Positions 28,088 to 35,730 of a DNA stretch of 64,000 nt are shown one piece after another. This DNA comes from Cohnella mopanensis (lineage in GTDB: Bacteria > Bacillota > Bacilli > Paenibacillales > Paenibacillaceae), in contig NZ_JAKRWM010000002.1 in the NCBI RefSeq assembly GCF_022352055.1, positions 558,001 to 622,000 of the forward strand. Direction: 5' to 3'. A program made the position numbers and the translations under genes. Positions within the stretch are counted from its first letter, which is position 1, and every line of letters begins with the position of its first letter. The notes beneath the pieces were generated by a model that was not told where the DNA came from, did no database searches, and was given only the letters and a program-made list of their open reading frames with translations.

Positions 28088-28582
28088 TTGAGCTTGGAAT
28101 TGCATGGGAACAACCGTATTCGACCGAAACGTTATTACCGTAAATGTAAGTGTTGGTGGAGAAAAGTCGGTGGGAACAAAAGAAAAACCGGCCAACGTAA
28201 TCCTGATCAGCAAGATCCGACCCAAGGACAAAATGGCACTGATTCGCAAAATGAACATCGTACTTGGGGAAATTGGGGAGACGATAACGGCAGAACGGAA
28301 GGGCATACTGGCAGGACAGACGGGCACACTGGCGGGACAGACGGGCATACTGGCGGTGGTACTGACGGTGGTACTGACGGACGAAGCAGAAGCGGTGGAC
28401 GTTCGGAAGGAAGTAATGGAAGCAGCGGTCGTAAGGGTGGACGCAGCGGTAGTCGCGGACGTACAGGTGGACGCTGCGGTAGCCGCAGACGTACAGGTGG
28501 ACGTAAGGGCGGACGTAAGGGCGGACATGGCGGAAGCCGTGGAAGATCAGGCGGACGTGGCAGATGCGGTTGCCGCAAATAA
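28088..28582 (+). CDS. CotG-like low-complexity spore coat protein
   Basis: 164-residue Gly/Arg/Ser/Thr-rich repetitive protein. The N terminus is basic with KCKCWW; the centre holds GHTGRTD/GHTGGTD and GTDGGTDG repeats; the C-terminal half is GRSGSRGRTGGR, GRKGGRKGG and ends GRCGCRK. TTG at 28088 is chosen because AGGAGGTG lies 8 bp upstream. Two other long frames over the same bases are produced by the repeat periodicity. Position between the CotB-like and CotH genes matches the CotG-like genes known to accompany cotH in Bacilli. Residue use is Gly/Arg rather than Ser/Lys as in B. subtilis CotG, with about 15 Ser and 13 Thr as possible phosphoacceptors. Confidence 0.7.
   Translation: MSLELHGNNRIRPKRYYRKCKCWWRKVGGNKRKTGQRNPDQQDPTQGQNGTDSQNEHRTWGNWGDDNGRTEGHTGRTDGHTGGTDGHTGGGTDGGTDGRSRSGGRSEGSNGSSGRKGGRSGSRGRTGGRCGSRRRTGGRKGGRKGGHGGSRGRSGGRGRCGCRK
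28301..28363 (+). repeat. 21-bp tandem repeats in the CotG-like gene
   Basis: Three units starting at 28301, 28322 and 28343 share GGGCAYACTGGCRGGACAGAC with the last partly diverged. They encode a (G)HTGxTD heptapeptide. A second block at about 28438-28530 repeats ACGTACAGGTGGACG and CGTAAGGGCGGA. Confidence 0.8.
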
Positions 28583-28592
28583 GTGAAGCCGC

Positions 28593-28648
28593 AAGATGGG
28601 GTCATCCTTTTCGCAGTTAGCCTGCGTGAGGTATCTCATCTTTTTTTT
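28593..28648 (+). terminator. terminator after the CotG-like gene
   Basis: Stem AAGATGGGGT / ATCTCATCTT with an internal CGCAG-CTGCG hairpin and an eight-T run. CotH therefore probably needs readthrough or its own promoter. Confidence 0.75.
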
Positions 28649-28744
28649 GAATTGCTGCATAGACGAATGCCGTTTCCGCGAATGCCGGGGTGACATACGC
28701 TGATTCTGATGAATCGACGCTTCATGAGGAAAGGCGGAGTCGGC

Positions 28745-29800
28745 ATGCCTCTAACGGTCAGAGCGCTAATAATTAGTGATTCGGCAAGCCGGGAGTTAGA
28801 GAAAAACTTGTGGAATGACAATTATGTACCGGCAAAAATGATCACAAACGGAAGAACGGAGTCGGTATCGGTTCGTTATCGCGGAGGGCATACCCGAAGT
28901 TACCCTAAACGCTCGTACGAGGTCGTGCGCAAAAACCAAGCGTTCCACTATAATGCGGAATTCGATGATCCATCCATGATTCGCAATGCGTTATCGTTTG
29001 CCTTTTTTCCGATGATCGGCGTACCCGCTCCTAGAACAAAACATGTTCATTTCATGATCAACGGCCAATCGCAAGGGGTCTACTTGGAAATAGAAGGCGT
29101 TGAGAAGCTGTTTTTTCGCAGGAGGAGGATCGGGGCTTCTTCCTTGTTCTATGCCATTAACGACAAGGCGGATTTCAGCTTGTATTCTTCGGAATCGAAT
29201 CGGACCAAATCATCGCTTTTGGCAGGGTATGAATATCGTTTCGGAGATGCGTCGGAGAAAACGAAGCTCAAATCTTTCATAAGAGGAATTAATACGTTAA
29301 AGGAGTCGCGAAAGGAATCGTTTATCAAATCGCGGTTGGATGTCCAAAATTATTTGAGTTGGCTTGCGGGAGCCGTATTAACGGGCAATTATGACGGGTT
29401 TGAACAAAATTACTCGATCTACAGAAGCCGTGTGACGGGTAAACTTCGTATGATTCCATGGGATTACGAAGGAACGTGGGGACGAAATTGTTATGGTCGG
29501 ATTGTTGCTGGCGATTTAGTCGCAGTGTCCGGTTACAACTACTTGACCCGTAAACTAATGTCTTACCCTCATATTAAGAGACAATATAAACTGATTTTGC
29601 AGAAGGCATTGATTGGTCCCTTTACGGAGAACAGACTTATGCCCATAGCGGAGAAAATGATAAATCAAATAACTCCGTATATTCGCGAAGACTCGGCACG
29701 TAGATGGTCCTACGGAGAATTTCTTAACGAGTCTAGTGTCATTCGAAATTATATTAGGGAGCGGAGAGCGATCGTTAAGGAAGAGTTGTCCAATCTATAG
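28745..29800 (+). CDS. cotH: CotH-type spore coat protein kinase
   Basis: 351-residue atypical protein kinase that in B. subtilis phosphorylates CotB and CotG during coat assembly. Kinase-like elements visible: RYRGGHTRSYPKRSYEV (about residues 47-63, Gly-rich and Lys region), YLEIEGVEK, the catalytic-loop-like NYDGFEQNYSIY (about 221-232) and the metal-binding-like IPWDYEGTWGRN (about 241-252). ATG 28745 is preferred over ATG 28709 because AGGAAAGG precedes it at normal spacing. The gene lies 160 bp after the CotG-like gene, preserving the cotB-cotG-cotH neighbourhood. Confidence 0.87.
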   Translation: MPLTVRALIISDSASRELEKNLWNDNYVPAKMITNGRTESVSVRYRGGHTRSYPKRSYEVVRKNQAFHYNAEFDDPSMIRNALSFAFFPMIGVPAPRTKHVHFMINGQSQGVYLEIEGVEKLFFRRRRIGASSLFYAINDKADFSLYSSESNRTKSSLLAGYEYRFGDASEKTKLKSFIRGINTLKESRKESFIKSRLDVQNYLSWLAGAVLTGNYDGFEQNYSIYRSRVTGKLRMIPWDYEGTWGRNCYGRIVAGDLVAVSGYNYLTRKLMSYPHIKRQYKLILQKALIGPFTENRLMPIAEKMINQITPYIREDSARRWSYGEFLNESSVIRNYIRERRAIVKEELSNL

Positions 29801-29842
29801 AGGAACATTAGTTCCCATTCTCTTTCGGTCGGATGGGGTTTC

Positions 29843-29851
29843 TGGTATGAT
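29843..29851 (+). promoter_or_regulatory. extended -10 promoter candidate of rarA
   Basis: TGGTATGAT: TG plus one base plus TATGAT at 29846-29851, 28 bp before the rarA start. The -35 region (TTTCGG) is poor. Confidence 0.4.
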
Positions 29852-29878
29852 GGAAGAGAGGAAAGGCGGTATAACGAT

Positions 29879-31198
29879 ATGGATTTATTCAGCTTTGGCG
29901 CGGAATCAGAGCCGATTACAAGATTACTTGCAGATCGGATGCGGCCCGAGTCGTTGGACGAATATATCGGTCAAGATCACGTTGTTGGCGAAGGAAAATT
30001 GCTCAGGCGGGCGATCGAGGGGGATGTCGTGTCGTCCATCCTTTTATTCGGACCTCCAGGATGCGGCAAAACGACGTTGGCCCATATTATTTCCAAGCAG
30101 ACGAAAGGGGACTTCGTTCGCCTAAACGCGGTGGACGCCTCGGTCAAAGACGTGCGCGAAGTGATCGAACAAGCGGAACGCAATAAGAGCATGTACGGTC
30201 GTAAAACGATCTTATTCCTCGATGAAGTGCATCGGTTTAACAGCGCGAGGCAAGATGCGCTACTTCCTGCCGTTGAGCGAGGAATTATTATATTTATCGG
30301 CGCGACAACGGAAAATCCGTTTCATTCCGTGAACGGAGCTTTGCTGTCGCGTTCGACTTTGTTCCGATTGGAGCCACTAACGAAAGAGCATTCCATGGCG
30401 GCGATGCGCAGAGCATTAACCGATTCTACCAAAGGGCTAGGATTCATGAAGCTTGAGATAGAAGAGGAAGCATTGGCGCATATCGCATCGATGGCCAACG
30501 GAGATATCCGTCGCGCTCTGACGGCTCTGGAATTAGCGGCGGTGACGACGACTTCGGAGCTCGACGGCACGGTGCGCGTGACGTTGGAAATCGCGGAGGA
30601 ATCCATCCGTCAGCCTACCGTGCAAGCGGATGAATCGACGCAATACGACGTTCTGTCAGCCTTTCATAAGAGTGTTAGAGGTTCAAGCGATGCGGCGCTG
30701 TTCTGGTTTCTCTATGCCGTGGAGAAACTCGGAATGGATCCGATGGTATTTCTTCGGCGCCTTACGGTCGCGTGCAGTGAGGATATTGGACTAGCCAATC
30801 CGCAGGCCATGGTACAAGCCGTTAGCGCGATGGAAGCTTATCATCGAATCGGCTGGCCGGAGTCGAAATATATTGTGGCGCAGGCCATCTTGTTTGCAGT
30901 GGAAAGTCCTAAGTCCAATTCAATCGCGATCACGATCGGACGGATCATGGAATCGTTCGATTCCATCAAGTCCGCGGAAGTGCCTTTTCACCTCAGAGAT
31001 GGTCACTATAGCGGCGCTAAGAAGCTGGGACATGTCGGCTATCAGTATCCTCATGATTATCCGGGTCACTATGTGGACCAGAATTACTTGCCTGACAAGC
31101 TTTCTTCCAAAGTATTCTATGAAGCGACAGAACAAGGGATGGAGGATAAGATCCGACATAACCAACGAATTCGCAGAAGCAAGAACAGAGAAAAATGA
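29879..31198 (+). CDS. rarA: replication-associated recombination protein A (RarA/MgsA AAA+ ATPase)
   Basis: Clamp-loader-like AAA+ ATPase acting at stalled replication forks. 439 residues. Walker A GPPGCGKTT (about residues 58-66), Walker B ILFLDEVHRF (about 108-117), sensor-1 GATTENP, then the C-terminal tetramerisation region with AEVPFHLRDGHYSGAKKLGHVGY. ATG start after AAAGGCGG at 9 bp. In Bacillales it commonly follows the hisS-aspS-tcdA cluster, which here is interrupted by the coat locus. Confidence 0.95.
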   Translation: MDLFSFGAESEPITRLLADRMRPESLDEYIGQDHVVGEGKLLRRAIEGDVVSSILLFGPPGCGKTTLAHIISKQTKGDFVRLNAVDASVKDVREVIEQAERNKSMYGRKTILFLDEVHRFNSARQDALLPAVERGIIIFIGATTENPFHSVNGALLSRSTLFRLEPLTKEHSMAAMRRALTDSTKGLGFMKLEIEEEALAHIASMANGDIRRALTALELAAVTTTSELDGTVRVTLEIAEESIRQPTVQADESTQYDVLSAFHKSVRGSSDAALFWFLYAVEKLGMDPMVFLRRLTVACSEDIGLANPQAMVQAVSAMEAYHRIGWPESKYIVAQAILFAVESPKSNSIAITIGRIMESFDSIKSAEVPFHLRDGHYSGAKKLGHVGYQYPHDYPGHYVDQNYLPDKLSSKVFYEATEQGMEDKIRHNQRIRRSKNREK

Positions 31199-31295
31199 GG
31201 GATTATTTGGTCGTTTTATACAGGCCTATGGTAAAATCGATGTGGGCGACAGGAAATAATAGTTATGACATTTTGCATCAAACGGAGGCGATAGC

Positions 31296-32852
31296 GTGCT
31301 GCGTCGCAACGATTGGCGTCTCGCTAGCCTTTATATTTGTACGATTGGCTTGTTTTTGGTCGTCAGTATTTTTAACTTTATGTCCTTTAGGGGAATTAGC
31401 GATACGACAAATAAGCTGACCCGGCATACTTATCCGATGGACCATATCGTGAATCAGCTGTTGCTTGCCGTTGTGAACCAAGAAAACGGAATCCGCGGGT
31501 ACCTGCTTACTAAAGACTCGACTTACCTTGAACCTTATGAGCAAGGAAAGGCAGAAGTGGATAAAGTTAAACAGCAGTTGCTGGAGGAAGGCTCCCAGAC
31601 TAGCGCATACGAAGATGAGATCGTGAACGCGTTAGCGAGTTTAGCTAACGTGGAGTTTTTTTTCGAGCGAGTAAATAAGCTGATTAAAGACAAGCAGCTG
31701 GAGGAAGCCGTCTCGTTGTTCAACGATGGACAAGTCGACATGAAGCTTTTTCGCGATAGCGTTCATAAATTGGAACTGAATGTTACCGGTACGATGGAAG
31801 GGGCATGGAGCGATCAGCAGAAGCGTGCGAACTATTCGATGGTTCTGATCCTAATGGGGGCGATCGTGTCCTTGATCGCCATCATGGCGACTTGGGTCAT
31901 GTTCCGGACAACGAAGAATGCGTTAAGAGGCACGTTCGAAAGCGAACGGCGATATCGTCGTTTGGTCGATCATTTTCCGGATGCGATCGCCATTCATCAA
32001 GATGGAAAGGTAGTGTTTGCCAATCCGGCTTGCGCGAAGCTAATGGGAGTCAGCGATTCTTCGCAATTACTAGGTATGCCCATGATGCAATTCGTCCATG
32101 AACCTTACGTGAAGGCCGTTAACGATAGAGCCCAAATGGCTCTAAGGGAGAAGGATGTCGGGACGATGGACCAACAGTTCGTAAAGCTTGACGGAAGTCT
32201 GGTGGACGTGGACGTCACGGCAATCGGTTTTTCTTATGGTGGGCGCCCTGCCGTGCTGATTGTAGCTAGGGAAGTCGGAACCCGCAAGGAAGCCGAACGC
32301 AAGATGAAAGAAGCTAACGCACTGCTGCAACGGTTGTCTACGTTAGACGGATTAACGGACATTCCTAACAGGCGGTCCTTCGATCAAGACATTCATACGC
32401 TTTGGGACTTAACGCAGGATAAGGATAAACAGAATTCCCTAATCCTGTTCGATGTAGACAATTTCAAAGCCTACAACGATCATTACGGGCACCAAGCTGG
32501 CGATGCGTGCCTTCAGATGGTTGCCCGTATCGCGGGCGAAGTGGCTGAACAAGCCGGAGGAACCGTTTATCGTTATGGCGGAGAGGAGTTTGCCGTCCTC
32601 TTGCCCGAGCATGATCGGGAGAGGGCGTTAAACTCCGCTGAGCAGCTCAGGCAAGCGATCGCTAATTGCATAATCCCGCATAAAGGAGTATCAACCGATG
32701 CGATCGTAACGATTAGCGTTGGCGTGGCAACCTGGAACTCCACATGGAAGCAGACGCCCGCGCAGTGGCTTCAAGCGGCGGATTTAGCTTTGTATCAAGC
32801 CAAAAATCAAGGAAGAAACCTCATATCTGAAGCGGGGCTCCCTGTATCATAA
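31296..32852 (+). CDS. membrane diguanylate cyclase (CHASE3-PAS-GGDEF)
   Basis: 518 residues. TM1 (about 9-29), an extracytoplasmic CHASE3-like helical sensor (about 35-175, with NQENGIRGYLLTKDSTYLEPY), TM2 (about 181-202), a PAS domain (about 222-335), and a GGDEF domain (about 345-512) with the active-site motif RYGGEEF. It should make c-di-GMP from two GTP at the inner membrane. No RxxD I-site is present five residues before GGEEF, so product inhibition at that site is not expected. GTG 31296 follows ACGGAGGCG. Confidence 0.9.
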   Translation: MLRRNDWRLASLYICTIGLFLVVSIFNFMSFRGISDTTNKLTRHTYPMDHIVNQLLLAVVNQENGIRGYLLTKDSTYLEPYEQGKAEVDKVKQQLLEEGSQTSAYEDEIVNALASLANVEFFFERVNKLIKDKQLEEAVSLFNDGQVDMKLFRDSVHKLELNVTGTMEGAWSDQQKRANYSMVLILMGAIVSLIAIMATWVMFRTTKNALRGTFESERRYRRLVDHFPDAIAIHQDGKVVFANPACAKLMGVSDSSQLLGMPMMQFVHEPYVKAVNDRAQMALREKDVGTMDQQFVKLDGSLVDVDVTAIGFSYGGRPAVLIVAREVGTRKEAERKMKEANALLQRLSTLDGLTDIPNRRSFDQDIHTLWDLTQDKDKQNSLILFDVDNFKAYNDHYGHQAGDACLQMVARIAGEVAEQAGGTVYRYGGEEFAVLLPEHDRERALNSAEQLRQAIANCIIPHKGVSTDAIVTISVGVATWNSTWKQTPAQWLQAADLALYQAKNQGRNLISEAGLPVS

Positions 32853-33006
32853 GATGAAACTTTTGGAAATCGGGATATAATGCCTTTTAGAACGAAAAAT
32901 CGGCATAGGTGGCAGGCTCAAGCGAATAGAGATGGGTACTACGGCAAATTACAGGGTTAATCGTCGTTTGACGGACTGCTTTAAACCGTCTAAGCTATAA
33001 TAAAGC

Positions 33007-33033
33007 CGTATACCCATTTTAAAACGTATACCC
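33007..33033 (+). repeat. direct repeat CGTATACCC
   Basis: Two identical 9-bp copies (33007-33015 and 33025-33033), 18 bp start to start, just after a TATAAT at 32996-33001 in the leader region of the CNNM-like gene. A possible regulator-binding site. Confidence 0.4.
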
Positions 33034-33077
33034 TTTCTGAAGTGCTATTTACGTTAGTAAGATATTTTTCATTATAT

Positions 33078-33123
33078 AAAGGAGGTGTACCTATCCTCTC
33101 CGAGTGGTGAGGATAGGGATTAT
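33078..33123 (+). promoter_or_regulatory. hairpin leader enclosing the ribosome-binding site of the CNNM-like gene
   Basis: AAAGGAGGTG (33078-33087) is followed by a 9-bp perfect hairpin CCTATCCTC / GAGGATAGG (33090-33117, 10-base loop). The Shine-Dalgarno that fits the TTG start at 33124, AGGATAGGG, lies in the 3' arm of this hairpin. Confidence 0.45.
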
Positions 33124-34461
33124 TTGGACGGTGACCCCTTTCCATTAAGCGTGGACTTGGTCTTGATTTTTGCTCTGGTTTTTCTGAACGGCTTCTTCGT
33201 TGCCGCAGAATTCGCCATGGTCAAAGCACGCGGTTCAAGAATTGATACATTAGTACAAGAAGGGCATAAGAAAGCGAAGGTCGCTTCTCATCTGATGGAT
33301 CATCTCGATGCGTATCTATCGGCCTGTCAGCTTGGTATTACTCTCACTTCTCTAGGACTTGGTTGGATCGGGGAACCGGCAATTGCCCGGATGCTCGAAC
33401 CGATGTTTGAAGCGATGAATATGTCAGATAAGCTAGTTCACCCGTTATCCTTCGTGATCGGCTTTACTTTCATAACCGTGCTTCATATCGTTCTCGGAGA
33501 ACTTGCTCCGAAGTCGGTTGCCATTCGCAAAGCCGAGATGGTTACGCTGTGGACAGCGTCGCCGCTGATCTTCTTCCGCAAAGTCATGAGTCCGTTTATC
33601 TGGGTACTTAACGGTACTGCAGGATTGCTGCTCAAACCATTCGGAATAGATACTTCGGATGTATCCTCTTCTGCTCATACGGAGGAAGAAATAAGGATAC
33701 TGGTGAAAGAGAGCCATAAGAGCGGGCTGATCGACAAAACCGAATTAACGCTTATGGATAATATTTTCGAATTTGCGGAAACCAATGCACGAGAGATTAT
33801 GATCCCCCGAACGGAAATGAGTTGCTTATACGGCAATTTGTCTTTCGAGGAGAACAAGAGCATTGCGCTACGCGAGATGCATACGCGATACCCGGTATGC
33901 GAGAAGGATAAAGATAACATTATCGGATTCGTGCATATTAAAGACTTGTTGAAAGTGACCGACCATTCGATTCTGGACATCCGGGATGTTATGCGACCGA
34001 TGACTACGGTTCCCGAGAGTATGCCGATCAGTACTCTGCTCAAGCTTATGCAGAAGAGAAAATCGCAAATCGCGATTCTGATCGACGAGTACGGCGGAAC
34101 CTCGGGCTTGGTTACGCTAGAGGATATTATGGAAGAGATCGTCGGAGAAATTCAAGACGAGTTCGATGAAGAGCGTCCCGATATCGAGAAACGCGATGAA
34201 AGCACTTATTCCATTAACGGCATGATGCTGATAGAAGAAGTAAACAGCTTCTTCGGCCTAGATATATCGACGGACGATTACGATACGATCGGCGGTTGGA
34301 TCTACTCGCAAATAGAGAATCCGCCTAAGAAAAATCAATTCGTCGTATCGGAGGAAGGGTTCCGCTTCACGATCGAAGAGACGGATCACCTGCGGGTTTC
34401 GCGAATTATCGTCGCCCGTTCGGACGATGAGAGCTGGGAACCCCAAGCGGAGACTGGCTAA
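33124..34461 (+). CDS. CNNM/CorC-like membrane protein with CBS pair ('hemolysin family')
   Basis: 445 residues: a DUF21/CNNM transmembrane domain (about 1-185, with NGFFVAAEFAMVKARGSRI and LGLGWIGEP), two CBS domains (about 205-325, NAREIMIPRTEMSCL and GGTSGLVTLEDIMEEIVGEI), and a C-terminal CorC_HlyC (transporter-associated) domain. Family members act in Mg2+ (or Co2+) efflux or homeostasis. The TTG at 33124 gives MDGDPFPLSVDLVLIF, the usual N terminus of relatives. An upstream in-frame GTG (33085) lies inside a Shine-Dalgarno and is unlikely. Confidence 0.85.
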   Translation: MDGDPFPLSVDLVLIFALVFLNGFFVAAEFAMVKARGSRIDTLVQEGHKKAKVASHLMDHLDAYLSACQLGITLTSLGLGWIGEPAIARMLEPMFEAMNMSDKLVHPLSFVIGFTFITVLHIVLGELAPKSVAIRKAEMVTLWTASPLIFFRKVMSPFIWVLNGTAGLLLKPFGIDTSDVSSSAHTEEEIRILVKESHKSGLIDKTELTLMDNIFEFAETNAREIMIPRTEMSCLYGNLSFEENKSIALREMHTRYPVCEKDKDNIIGFVHIKDLLKVTDHSILDIRDVMRPMTTVPESMPISTLLKLMQKRKSQIAILIDEYGGTSGLVTLEDIMEEIVGEIQDEFDEERPDIEKRDESTYSINGMMLIEEVNSFFGLDISTDDYDTIGGWIYSQIENPPKKNQFVVSEEGFRFTIEETDHLRVSRIIVARSDDESWEPQAETG

Positions 34462-34467
34462 ACAATT

Positions 34468-34507
34468 AAACGGGCTTCACCGTTAAAGACGGTGAAGCCC
34501 GTTTTTT
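34468..34507 (+). terminator. bidirectional terminator after the CNNM-like gene
   Basis: Perfect 16-bp stem AAACGGGCTTCACCGT / ACGGTGAAGCCCGTTT with a TAAAG loop and T run. Shared with the convergent MFS gene. Confidence 0.9.
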
Positions 34508-34540
34508 GCGTACATGATTAGATTAAGCTAAAGGGTTCCA

Positions 34541-35698
34541 TTATTGGCTGCGACGCAGATGCACGAATAAGAAGCCGAAAGCGCCGACTAGAGCGAAGAT
34601 CGCGCCAGTGCGGAATACATAAGCTAGACCCATGGAATCGTACATCCAGCCGCCTAACGTACCTGCAACGAGACCGGCTAATCCGGACCATACGACCGCG
34701 AATACGGCTTGGCCGGATGAACGGTATTCGTCGGGAATAAGAGCTTGTAAGCAACGTAATGCCGTAATATAGAAAATGGCGAAGGTGACGGAGTGCATGG
34801 TCTGCAAGGCGACCATCATCCACGGCTCGCTTGCATAGCTAAGCAATCCTAAGCGAATGACATAAATAAAGCTAGCGAGAGCGAGCAATGGCAATTCGCG
34901 GAAGCGATGGCCGAACTTGGCTAGCAGGAAGAACATCGGGATCTCGCTGACGGCGGAAGCAAGCGAAGCGTACCCGATGACGGAGTCATCCGCCCCGATC
35001 TCCCTCATGGCGATCGATAGAAATCCTTCGTTCATCCGGTGCGCGATGGATACGACCATGATAAGCAAGAAGAAGGTAACCGTTTCTTTTTTGCGTAGAA
35101 GTCCCCATAATCCGCTAAATTCGAATTTACGCAACGTAGCTTGATAATTACCGATAAAAAAAGAAAAAACAAACGAGATACCTATTACGATAATGGCTAG
35201 CGTAATCGTCAGGTCAGATCCGAAAACTTTCAGCAAGTATCCGAACAATACGGCACACACCGCGTAGCCGAGCGAGCCGAACATCCGAATGGAGGGAAAG
35301 CTTCGTTTCATTTGGTCGGCCGCAAGCAAGGATACGCTGTCCATCATGGAGTTTACAGGCGTCTGGAACAGGTAGAACAGCGCCATAATGCCAGCCATGA
35401 TGCCGAACTCCTTCTGGGGCAACAGCAACGCGAGAGCCAGAATTTGAACGCAGAACAACAGGCTGAGAATGCGCCTGAGGTTCTTGGTGCGGTCGCTTAT
35501 GACCCCGACGGCCAGATTGGAAATAATGGATAAGAAGGGGCCGACGGAATAAATTGCTCCTATTTGAAGCTTCGTATATCCTAAGCTTTCGAAGTAGAGC
35601 GGGAAGTAGGTAACGAGCAATACCATCGTGGCATAGTTCGTAAACTGCATCGTCCGCAAAATGAACAACTGCCCACGCAATGAGCTTGAATGTTCCAT
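34541..35698 (-). CDS. MFS transporter
   Basis: 385 residues with 12 predicted transmembrane segments. The motif-A-like loop GVISDRTKNLRR lies between TM2 and TM3, and related spacing repeats in the second half. It resembles the LacY/nucleoside-proton symporter-like MFS branch more than drug exporters, but the substrate is not determinable. ATG after AAAGGAG. The MATE-like gene lies 32 bp upstream on the same strand, so the two may be cotranscribed. Confidence 0.8.
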   Translation of the reverse strand: MEHSSSLRGQLFILRTMQFTNYATMVLLVTYFPLYFESLGYTKLQIGAIYSVGPFLSIISNLAVGVISDRTKNLRRILSLLFCVQILALALLLPQKEFGIMAGIMALFYLFQTPVNSMMDSVSLLAADQMKRSFPSIRMFGSLGYAVCAVLFGYLLKVFGSDLTITLAIIVIGISFVFSFFIGNYQATLRKFEFSGLWGLLRKKETVTFFLLIMVVSIAHRMNEGFLSIAMREIGADDSVIGYASLASAVSEIPMFFLLAKFGHRFRELPLLALASFIYVIRLGLLSYASEPWMMVALQTMHSVTFAIFYITALRCLQALIPDEYRSSGQAVFAVVWSGLAGLVAGTLGGWMYDSMGLAYVFRTGAIFALVGAFGFLFVHLRRSQ

Positions 35699-35730
35699 GA
35701 GAGGGGTACTCCTTTCTTGTTACTCGTTCG

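Noticed and set aside
28037..28528. Minus-strand Ser/Thr/Ala-rich frame opposite the CotG-like gene
   Set aside because: An antisense product of the same GC-periodic repeats, with no start signals.
28104..28586. 160-codon plus-strand frame rich in Ala/Val/Asp over the CotG-like gene
   Set aside because: No Shine-Dalgarno, and the composition results from reading the Gly/Arg repeats one base off. The TTG 28088 frame has a perfect ribosome-binding site.
32880..33080. Riboswitch (c-di-GMP, Mg2+ or Mn2+ class) in the 271-bp gap before the CNNM-like gene
   Set aside because: No conserved core of any of these classes could be recognised. Only a -10 box, direct repeats and the start-codon hairpin are supported.
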